Source of the DNA: Methanothrix harundinacea
GTDB taxonomy: Archaea; Halobacteriota; Methanosarcinia; Methanotrichales; Methanotrichaceae
DNA length: 64,000 bases
Reading direction: 5' to 3'
NCBI GenBank assembly: GCA_002506535.1
Contig: DAXT01000005.1
Location: 32,209-96,208 of the forward strand
Shown here: positions 58,456 through 64,000 of the stretch, one piece after another
How positions within the stretch are numbered: position 1 is the stretch's first letter
Layout: each line of letters opens with the position of its first letter
Made by a program: the position numbers and the translations under genes
Notes under the pieces: model-generated
Database searches by the model: none
Seen by the model: the letters and a program-made list of their open reading frames with translations, nothing else
Told to the model about the DNA's origin: nothing

Positions 58456-58516
58456 TAAAGATCCTCCAGTAAGGGTAATTACATCAGATAGCTTTCAGTC
58501 TAGACCCAAGCTCGCT

Positions 58517-58527
58517 GTATATAAAGA
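58517..58527 (-). promoter_or_regulatory. TATA box of the eS1-cooC operon
   Basis: CTTTATATAC on the minus strand, in sharp contrast with the GC-rich flanks, about 65 bases before the TTG start. Transcription beginning about 25 bases downstream would retain the GGAGGATC site. Confidence 0.65.
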
Positions 58528-58530
58528 GAT

Positions 58531-58568
58531 CGCCCCGCCCCCCCGAATCTGGAGGGGGAGGGGGCGGG
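58531..58568. terminator. very GC-rich hairpin after the secreted-repeat gene
   Basis: A C-run (CGCCCCGCCCCCC) and a G-run (GGGGGAGGGGGCGGG) can pair across a short spacer, just downstream of the stop of the secreted protein and upstream of the eS1 promoter. Likely separates the two transcription units. Confidence 0.5.
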
Positions 58569-58578
58569 CAGGGCCCGT

Positions 58579-59889
58579 TCAGCAGTCGAGGGGCCAGACG
58601 TAGATGTATACGTAGTTGGACCAGTCGTTGCACTGGTAGACGAGGAGATGCCAGCCTGGAGTGCTGCTCTTAAACCAGGTCGGATACCACCCCTCCTTCT
58701 TGTAGCCGAAGCTCTTCACCTCAGGGGGGCAGTAGTACCCCGCCTTGCAGGGCGGCCACTCGAAGGACCAGTACATCCCCGGCCGGGTTATTTTGGACCA
58801 GAGCTGGAGCCACTGGTTCTGCCTGGTGCTGGCCACCGTCGTCAGCCTCCCCGGCCGGGTCTGGATGTAGTACTCGTTGTACTTGGATGCAGACCGTGGG
58901 GTATAGACGAGGCCGAAGTCGGAGACGGTGTCCGCTCCGGCGGGGCTGTACCCGATCGGCGAGATGGAGCCGGTCCCATATGGTGCCCCGGTGTAGCCTC
59001 CGCAATCGGATATCCCGCTGGTGGCGGCACACCGGCCTGCGGGTACCGGTGCCGAGTCAGCATATCCTGTGGCGGAGTAGTCCGGGGCCGGTAGCCGCAG
59101 GTCTGTCGGCATGAGCCCCTCGGAGACGGGATCTGGGGGCGTAGGGGTGGCCATCCCGATGCCGGTGGCAAGGCTGCTGCCGCTGGGTGACGCCGACGGC
59201 TTTGTCTGGGGCGCCTCTATCTTCGGATAGCCCACCGTCATCCCATACGTTCCCTTCTTCCCGCTCTCCTGATGGCCGGATTCCGGCCAGACATATATGT
59301 AGACGTAGTTGCTGGACTTGTCGCTGTGGAAGCAGATGACGTGCCAGCCCGCCTCGTCTCCTTTGAACCAGCCCTTGAGATAGCCTGGCCAGGTCCAGAA
59401 GTACCAGTTCACCGATGGCGCGAGCCTGTTGGGATACCATTCGTAGACAAAGAAGTTGCCGGTGTAGGCGACCTTCGCCCAGAGTGGGAGATGCCCGCCG
59501 CTGCTGCATCCCGCTACCGTCGTCACCCCGTCACGGGTCTGTACGTAGAGCTTGTTCTGAGATTCCACAGATCCCGGCCAGTACCAGGAGCCTGAACCGG
59601 TCCCCGAGGACCCCTGGAAGGCGGCCAGGACCGATTCTGGTGGCGTCGCCGATACGAAGCTCAGCCGGTCGTCAGGAAGAAAGCTGTACATCTCGGGGGT
59701 CCCGAACTTCAGCTCCGTCGGAGAATACCCCTCCTCATAAGGCCCCCTCAGGCTCGGCGCCTCGATCTGGTAGGACCGTGCAAGGTCCGTGGACGCCGGC
59801 GCCCCGGATTGTTCAACTGTCCCCACCGCGCCGAGGGCTGTCGGCGCCAGCGCCAGAAGCGCTATCGCGATATAAACTAAGCATCTCAT
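58579..59889 (-). CDS. secreted Trp/Tyr-rich two-repeat protein
   Basis: A 436-residue exported protein. The signal peptide is residues 1-21 (MRCLVYIAIALLALAPTALGA). Two homologous units of about 100 residues follow: one from NKLYVQTRDGVTTVAGC to SSNYVYIYVWPESG, the second from NEYYIQTRPGRLTTVAS to WSNYVYIYVWPLDC, each with LW(A/S)K(V/I), GWH and the shared end NYVYIYVWP. They are joined by a Pro/Ser/Gly-rich linker. I do not recognise the domain; the aromatic content suggests a surface carbohydrate- or matrix-binding role. GGAGGGGG precedes ATG at 59889. Confidence 0.8.
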   Translation of the reverse strand: MRCLVYIAIALLALAPTALGAVGTVEQSGAPASTDLARSYQIEAPSLRGPYEEGYSPTELKFGTPEMYSFLPDDRLSFVSATPPESVLAAFQGSSGTGSGSWYWPGSVESQNKLYVQTRDGVTTVAGCSSGGHLPLWAKVAYTGNFFVYEWYPNRLAPSVNWYFWTWPGYLKGWFKGDEAGWHVICFHSDKSSNYVYIYVWPESGHQESGKKGTYGMTVGYPKIEAPQTKPSASPSGSSLATGIGMATPTPPDPVSEGLMPTDLRLPAPDYSATGYADSAPVPAGRCAATSGISDCGGYTGAPYGTGSISPIGYSPAGADTVSDFGLVYTPRSASKYNEYYIQTRPGRLTTVASTRQNQWLQLWSKITRPGMYWSFEWPPCKAGYYCPPEVKSFGYKKEGWYPTWFKSSTPGWHLLVYQCNDWSNYVYIYVWPLDC

Positions 59890-60217
59890 GCTACCCCCTC
59901 CAACTCCCATTCATTAGGATCAACACATATACCAACCCATATATCGTCCTTATCTATTTAATATTTTTCGACTCGATCTCGATGAGCGCGAGCCAACCAT
60001 AGATCTTGGTCCGACTTGAAAATACTTAAGTACGGAAGATGCAAAACGTCGATCCGGGAATTATCTTCGATAAGGAAGCTCCCCATTGAGGTTCGATAGT
60101 TGCGTCCGCGATCCCGTGTGAGGGTTGTAGGTATGGGATTTTTCCGGGACTTGAGCTGTCGAGAGAGAGGAGGCCTCCAAAGACGCCTTCGTGAAGGTCA
60201 ATTAATAGGTGGTTTAA
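59890..60217. other. divergent intergenic region upstream of fprA and the secreted gene
   Basis: About 330 bases. It holds an AT-rich core (about 59930-59975 with TATATC and TTTAATATTTTT), suitable for promoters on either strand, and a TACTTAAGTA palindrome at 60023-60032. The last 130 bases before fprA are the probable leader with AGGTGG at the end. No gene is seen. Confidence 0.5.
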
Positions 60218-61402
60218 ATGACGGTCAATAGAGAGATCAGCCCGGGGGTATTCTCCGTAGGGGTCATCGACTGGGACCGGCGGCTCTTCGACGAGCTGAT
60301 ACCCCTCCCGGACGGGACGAGCTACAACGCCTACGTCGTCATGGGCGGCGAGAAGACCGCCCTCATAGATTCCGCCGACCCGCCTTTTGGGAAGGCGCTC
60401 CTGGAGAACCTGGCGGATCTCGGGATCGATCGGCTCGATTACGTGGTGGCTCACCACGCCGAGCAGGACCACTCCGGCTCGATCCCGGCGGTCCTCGAAA
60501 GGTTCCCTGAGGCGAAAGTCGTCTGCACCCCCCGCTGCCGGGAGCTCCTCTCCATCCTCCTCGATATACCAGAAGAGAGGTTTATGACCGTTGAGGACAG
60601 GTCGACCCTCTCCCTCGGCAGCAAAACCCTGGAGTTCCTCTACACCCCCTGGGTCCACTGGCCTGAGACGATGGTCACCCGCCTCAAAGAGGATGAGATC
60701 CTCTTCTCCTGCGACTTCTTCGGCTCCCACTTCGCCACCAGCGACCTCTTCGCCGACCAGAGGATCATCTATGAACCGGCGAAGAGGTACTTCGCCGAGA
60801 TCATGATGCCCTTTCGGGCGATCATCAGAAAGAACCTGGAGGTCATCGATCCGCTATCAATAAAGATGATAGCCCCAAGCCACGGCCCCCTCCACTCCGA
60901 CCCCTCTTTCATCGTCGAGGCTTACAGAGACTGGTCTTCCGAAGAGGTCAAGAACGAGGTGGTGATCCCCTTCGTATCGATGCACGGGAGCACGCGGCTG
61001 ATGGTAGATTACCTGACCGACGGACTCATAAGCCGGGGGATCGGGGTGAAAAGGTTCGACATCGCCGTATCCGACGTCGGCAAGATCGCCGAGGCCCTCG
61101 TCGACGCCGCGACCCTCGTCCTGGGGACGAGCACCGTTCTTGCGGGGCCCCACCCCAACGCCGCTCACGTCGCCTTCCTCGCAAATGCGCTGCGGCCGAA
61201 GACGAGGTTCGCCTCCATCATCGGCTCCTACGGCTGGGGCGGCAAGACGGTGAAGGCGATCCAGGAGGCGATCCCCCTCCTGAAGGTGGAGGTGATGGAG
61301 CCGGTCCTCGCCAAAGGGCTTCCCGGAGAGGAGGACTACCAGGCCCTCGACCGGCTCGCCGACGAGATCCTGAAGAGGCACCGGGAGCTTGGGATCGCCT
61401 GA
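60218..61402 (+). CDS. fprA: F420H2 oxidase-type A-flavoprotein FprA
   Basis: A di-iron flavoprotein of 394 residues that reduces oxygen to water with F420H2, protecting methanogens from O2. The N-terminal metallo-beta-lactamase domain has the iron ligands HHAEQDHSG (about residues 79-87), HWPET, DFFGSH and SHGP; the C-terminal flavodoxin domain starts near residue 250 (VVIPFVSMHGSTRLMVDYL) and includes LGTSTVLAGPHPNAAHVAFLANALRPKTRFASIIGSYGWGG. AGGTGG precedes the ATG. panE follows 20 bases later, probably cotranscribed. Confidence 0.92.
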   Translation: MTVNREISPGVFSVGVIDWDRRLFDELIPLPDGTSYNAYVVMGGEKTALIDSADPPFGKALLENLADLGIDRLDYVVAHHAEQDHSGSIPAVLERFPEAKVVCTPRCRELLSILLDIPEERFMTVEDRSTLSLGSKTLEFLYTPWVHWPETMVTRLKEDEILFSCDFFGSHFATSDLFADQRIIYEPAKRYFAEIMMPFRAIIRKNLEVIDPLSIKMIAPSHGPLHSDPSFIVEAYRDWSSEEVKNEVVIPFVSMHGSTRLMVDYLTDGLISRGIGVKRFDIAVSDVGKIAEALVDAATLVLGTSTVLAGPHPNAAHVAFLANALRPKTRFASIIGSYGWGGKTVKAIQEAIPLLKVEVMEPVLAKGLPGEEDYQALDRLADEILKRHRELGIA

Positions 61403-61422
61403 AGGAGGAAAGAAACCGACCG

Positions 61423-62427
61423 ATGACGAAGGTCCTGATCTACGGGGCGGGGGCGATCGGCTCCTTCTTCGGATACCTCCTATCGGAGCTGGCGGCGCTA
61501 GAGGGGGCCGGGTCACCGGCGGAAGATACGGAGGGAAGCACGACCGCCGTCGTCGAGGAGGTCGCCCTCCTGGGGAGGCCCGGCCACATCGAGGCGATCA
61601 GAGAGCGGTCCCTGGAGGTCACCCTCGCCGAAGGAGAAAGTCCCCACTCGATCCGGTTCTGCCACGCATTCGCGGGCCTCGGCGAATTCGCGAGGTCGGA
61701 TTTCGCCCCCGAGGTCGTCGTCGTCACCGTCAAGACCTATTCTCTCCCTGCCGTCGCGAAGGAGATCAAGGAGTCCGGCCTCCTGGCGGGGAAGCTCTCG
61801 GAAGCCCGGTTCATCCTCCTGATGAACGGGATGGGAAACCGGGAGAGGTTCGACCTACCCGATAATCCAGTCTACGAAGCCATCACCTCCGTCGGAGTAG
61901 TCTTCGCCGGGGACGGGAAGATCGAGCTGAAGGGGAGGGGCAAGACCGTCTTTGAGGCCGAGACTGGCGAAGACCTGAGGCGGTTAATAGGGACCAGGCT
62001 CGCTGAAAAGGGCTTTTCTGCCGAGTTCGCGCAGGACTTCAAGGCCAAGCAGTGGATGAAGCTCTTCGCGAACGCCGTCATAAATCCCATCACCGCCCTG
62101 ACCCGGGAGAAGAACGGGATCGTCCTCTCGCCGCATCTCGCCCCGGTCATCGAGAGGATCGTCAGGGAGTGCGTCGCCGTCGCCGAAAGAGAGGGCGAGA
62201 GGTTCGATGAGCTGGCCGTCCTGGATTTCGTCCGGACCGTCGCCGAGAATACGGCCGCCAACACCTCCAGCATGCTCCAGGACGTCCTCCGGGGAAGGGA
62301 GACGGAGATCGACGCGATAAACGGCTTCGTCCTCGACCGGGCGAGAAGGCACGGGGTGGAGGCGCCGGGGAACGAGGTGCTGTGGGGGATGGTGAAGGCG
62401 GTCGAGAGGCGATATAATGGCGTCTGA
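61423..62427 (+). CDS. panE: ketopantoate reductase
   Basis: Reduces 2-dehydropantoate to pantoate for coenzyme A synthesis. A 334-residue protein with the N-terminal dinucleotide fold KVLIYGAGAIGSFFGYLLSE, VVVVTVKTYSLPAVAKEI, LLMNGMGNRERF, and the catalytic Lys region KAKQWMKLFANAVINPITALTREKNG, followed by ENTAANTSSMLQDVLRGRETEIDAINGFVLDRARRHGV. An acidic insertion of about 20 residues (ALEGAGSPAEDTEGSTTAVVEE) after the first helix is unusual. It follows fprA on the same strand. Confidence 0.92.
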   Translation: MTKVLIYGAGAIGSFFGYLLSELAALEGAGSPAEDTEGSTTAVVEEVALLGRPGHIEAIRERSLEVTLAEGESPHSIRFCHAFAGLGEFARSDFAPEVVVVTVKTYSLPAVAKEIKESGLLAGKLSEARFILLMNGMGNRERFDLPDNPVYEAITSVGVVFAGDGKIELKGRGKTVFEAETGEDLRRLIGTRLAEKGFSAEFAQDFKAKQWMKLFANAVINPITALTREKNGIVLSPHLAPVIERIVRECVAVAEREGERFDELAVLDFVRTVAENTAANTSSMLQDVLRGRETEIDAINGFVLDRARRHGVEAPGNEVLWGMVKAVERRYNGV

Positions 62428-62558
62428 TCGAGTTCGAGCATAAACGAAGCTAAAGATTGGCGAGATGCTCAATTGAGCCAACCATCTCGATATGGTGATG
62501 CAAACTCATATCAGGTCGGATCTCGTAACGTCTCTCCAGATAAATGGGAGGATCATTC

Positions 62559-63002
62559 TTGGATGAGATCGAAGATAAGAGCTGCATATTCTGCGAGATC
62601 GTCGCCGGAAGAGCAAAAGCCCACAGGATCTATGAGGACGACCTCTCCCTTGCCATCCTGGACATAAACCCCTTCTCGGAGGGGCACACCCTCGTCATCC
62701 CCAAAAGGCACGTCCCCTGGTGGCACGACCTCACCGAGGAGGAGGTGGAGAGCCTCTTTCGGGTGGCAAGGACGGTATCCTCGAAGATCATGCGGGCCTA
62801 CAGCCCCGACTTTGTGGCGATATACGCCCGGGGCCGGAGGATCCCCCACACCCACATCTTCGTCGTACCGACCTACGGGGGCGACGTCCTCGACAGGTTC
62901 TTCAACGCCCTGGAGGGGTTCCAGGAGGGGGCCGCCGGTCTTGCGGCCCTGAAGGAGGAGGCGAAGCTCGCGGAGGCGGCAGACCGGCTAAGGGAAGGGT
63001 GA
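62559..63002 (+). CDS. HIT-family nucleotide-binding protein
   Basis: A histidine-triad hydrolase/transferase of about 147 residues acting on nucleoside-phosphate conjugates. It has CIFCEIVAGRAKAHRIYEDDLSLAILDINPFSEGHTLVIPKRH (the Cys-x-x-Cys metal-site of many members) and the triad region PHTHIFVVP. The third His of H-x-H-x-H is Phe here; the middle His, the usual nucleophile, is kept. GGGAGGATC lies 5 bases before TTG at 62559 and inside the alternative ATG frame at 62544, so I prefer TTG. Confidence 0.88.
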   Translation: MDEIEDKSCIFCEIVAGRAKAHRIYEDDLSLAILDINPFSEGHTLVIPKRHVPWWHDLTEEEVESLFRVARTVSSKIMRAYSPDFVAIYARGRRIPHTHIFVVPTYGGDVLDRFFNALEGFQEGAAGLAALKEEAKLAEAADRLREG

Positions 63003-63017
63003 GGGAGGGATGATCGG

Positions 63018-63404
63018 CTACGGGTCTTCGGTCTTCGGTCCGCCGGAGGCGGATGGCCCCCTCAAAGCCTCCGATATCCAGGCGAGGTAGCGATCGTCGC
63101 CTCCAATTATGGGAAGGACGATGATCTCGGGGAGGTCGTAGGGGTGGATAGCCCGGATCCTGGCGGAGAGCTCCTCCACCTTTTCGCGTTCCGTCTTGAT
63201 GATCAGGAGGTCTTCGGCCTCCTGGTTGACCTCTCCCTCCCACCAGAAGGTGGACCTGACCTGGGATATGTTGACGCAAGAGGCGAGCCTCTCCTCGACG
63301 ATCAGCCTCGACATCCTTCCGGAGTGGTCTGGTGGGGCCGTGGATAAGACGACCACATAATCAGAGAGATAGTCACAGACAAAATCACAGTTCAATGATG
63401 GCAC
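63018..63404 (-). CDS. cutA: CutA1 divalent-cation tolerance protein
   Basis: A trimeric ferredoxin-like protein of the CutA1 family (128 residues), often linked to copper or other divalent-cation binding, though its in vivo role is unsure. Landmarks: VVVLSTAPPDHSGRMSRLIVEERLASCVNIS, STFWWEGEVNQEAEDLLIIKTE and IHPYDLPEIIVLPIIGGDDRYLAWI. The N-terminal extension MPSLNCDFVCDYLSD contains two Cys. GGGGGAGTG precedes the ATG, which lies 12 bases inside the upstream gene. The C-terminal tail is low-complexity. Confidence 0.92.
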   Translation of the reverse strand: MPSLNCDFVCDYLSDYVVVLSTAPPDHSGRMSRLIVEERLASCVNISQVRSTFWWEGEVNQEAEDLLIIKTEREKVEELSARIRAIHPYDLPEIIVLPIIGGDDRYLAWISEALRGPSASGGPKTEDP

Positions 63405-63739
63405 TCCCCCGCCCCCTCATAGTGCTCCCTCACCTTCTCGCCTACATCCTCTGAGACCCTCTCCCGGAGGAGCCGGAAGAGGATCTCGGCGTGCTCCGGC
63501 TGGATGCACCCGAGGCTCTCCGATCCGTCGAGGATCACCTCCGCCAGATAGCGCAGCTCGAAGATGTCGAGCCTCTTCAGCCTATCCTCAAAGTCCTCGT
63601 CGTCGAGGGAGAAGTGGTTTGAGACAGGGGGGAGGATAGACTGAAAGTACAGGCCGGATCCGGAGCAGGTCGTATCTGCGCACTCCGGGGCGAGCTTCTT
63701 CAGTATCTCGATGTCTCTATCTGATAGGGTTCTGGCCAT
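63392..63739 (-). CDS. conserved-looking hypothetical protein (115 aa)
   Basis: Not recognised. Residues 1-25 include LSDRDIEILKKLAPECADTTCSGSG with two cysteines; the rest is mostly helical and acidic (DEDFEDRLKRLDIFELRYLAEVILDGSESLGCIQPEHAEILFRLLRERVSEDVGEKVREHYE) ending in GAGECHH, a Cys-His-His tail that could bind metal. It overlaps cutA by 13 bases on the same strand, so the two are coupled; a metal link would suit both (inference). A CATATATGG stretch surrounds the start. Confidence 0.65.
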   Translation of the reverse strand: MARTLSDRDIEILKKLAPECADTTCSGSGLYFQSILPPVSNHFSLDDEDFEDRLKRLDIFELRYLAEVILDGSESLGCIQPEHAEILFRLLRERVSEDVGEKVREHYEGAGECHH

Positions 63740-63785
63740 ATATGATCAAACTCCTGGATGATGATCCATTTGATAGCGGCTCAAT

Positions 63786-64000
63786 TCATTCCGGCAAAGC
63801 CTCCCGGACGAGGAGGAGGCCCTCCTCGGTGACGGCGACGGCGAGGTCGCAGACTATCACCCTCTTATTGAGCGCTTCCGGAGCCTTGCTCTTTATCTGG
63901 ACGACTACGTCTACTGAGCCTATCCCAAGCTTTATCCCGGATCTGTCCGCCTCGGAGAAGACGAGGGCTGGAACCTCGAAGAGGTCGGTTCCTGCGGGGA
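63786..64000 (-). CDS. partial hypothetical protein at the window edge
   Basis: The 3' part of a gene entering from beyond the window; 70 codons are visible and end in TGA. The translation (PAGTDLFEVPALVFSEADRS, then VDVVVQIKSKAPEALNKRVIVCDLAVAVTEEGLLLVREALPE) looks like a small beta-rich soluble domain in the codon style of its neighbours. Not recognised. It lies 46 bases upstream of the 115-residue protein gene on the same strand, so it may share a transcript with it and cutA. Confidence 0.6.
   Translation of the reverse strand, partial: PAGTDLFEVPALVFSEADRSGIKLGIGSVDVVVQIKSKAPEALNKRVIVCDLAVAVTEEGLLLVREALPE

Overview
The window is a GC-rich chromosomal segment of a methanogenic euryarchaeon. 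Evidence for a methanogen: an MtrA homologue (methyl-tetrahydromethanopterin:CoM methyltransferase subunit), the YcaO-TfuA pair that thioamidates methyl-CoM reductase, the methanogen-restricted DUF1890/DUF1894 pair, a CooC-type CODH maturation ATPase and an FprA-type F420H2 oxidase. Archaeal information genes (aRF1, eS1/S3Ae, RIO2, Dph6, a SelB-like factor), TATA-type promoters and many TTG/GTG starts fit. High GC with a MacS-like acyl-CoA ligase suggests the Methanosarcinia, perhaps Methanotrichales; this placement is inferred and was not tested by any search.

Layout. 0-10.4 kb: DUF1805, threonine ammonia-lyase, a double FtsX-type permease, Pgk, a DHH phosphodiesterase divergent from TrkA, family-4 UDG and a sugar nucleotidyltransferase with a tiny membrane protein in front. 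10.6-18.6 kb: an isocitrate dehydrogenase-type enzyme, RIO2, DUF460, NadA, an aSelB-like factor and YbjQ. 18.65-20.09 kb: a strikingly AT-rich island with two unrecognised ORFs, ending beside a NitT/TauT-type permease and binding protein with no ATPase. 22-31.7 kb: regulators, DUF2284, an M23-like protein, two HAD phosphatases, a DsrE-like protein, an HprK-like P-loop protein, an acyl-CoA ligase and a Dph6/glutamine-amidotransferase pair. 31.8-38.0 kb: LarC and a tight tetrapyrrole operon hemL-hemC-cobA/hemD-ahb. 38.2-47.4 kb: a Kef-type antiporter, an AhpD-like protein behind 22-bp tandem repeats, UvrB, TPR, a stand-alone MtrA and a GvpD-like P-loop ATPase.

47.4-51.0 kb is the most suggestive part. 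On one strand lie ycaO-tfuA-moaD/thiS (overlapping genes), then DUF1890-DUF1894-moaE. The two molybdopterin-synthase subunits are therefore split between two methanogen-specific operons, and a ubiquitin-like sulfur carrier is translationally coupled to the MCR thioamidation genes. 51.2-64 kb: an ArsB/NhaD permease, aRF1-UPF0201-TIM-barrel-translin, MTAP, eS1-CooC-lipoprotein, a secreted Trp/Tyr-rich repeat protein, FprA, PanE, HIT, CutA and a partial gene at the edge.

Recurrent themes: several genes look leaderless (TATA about 25-32 nt before the start, no Shine-Dalgarno); at least two (MoaE and a HAD phosphatase) carry conserved N-termini upstream of any ATG/GTG/TTG but behind good Shine-Dalgarno sequences; and three very small ORFs can be read directly. 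No tRNA, rRNA, CRISPR array or recognisable transposase was seen.
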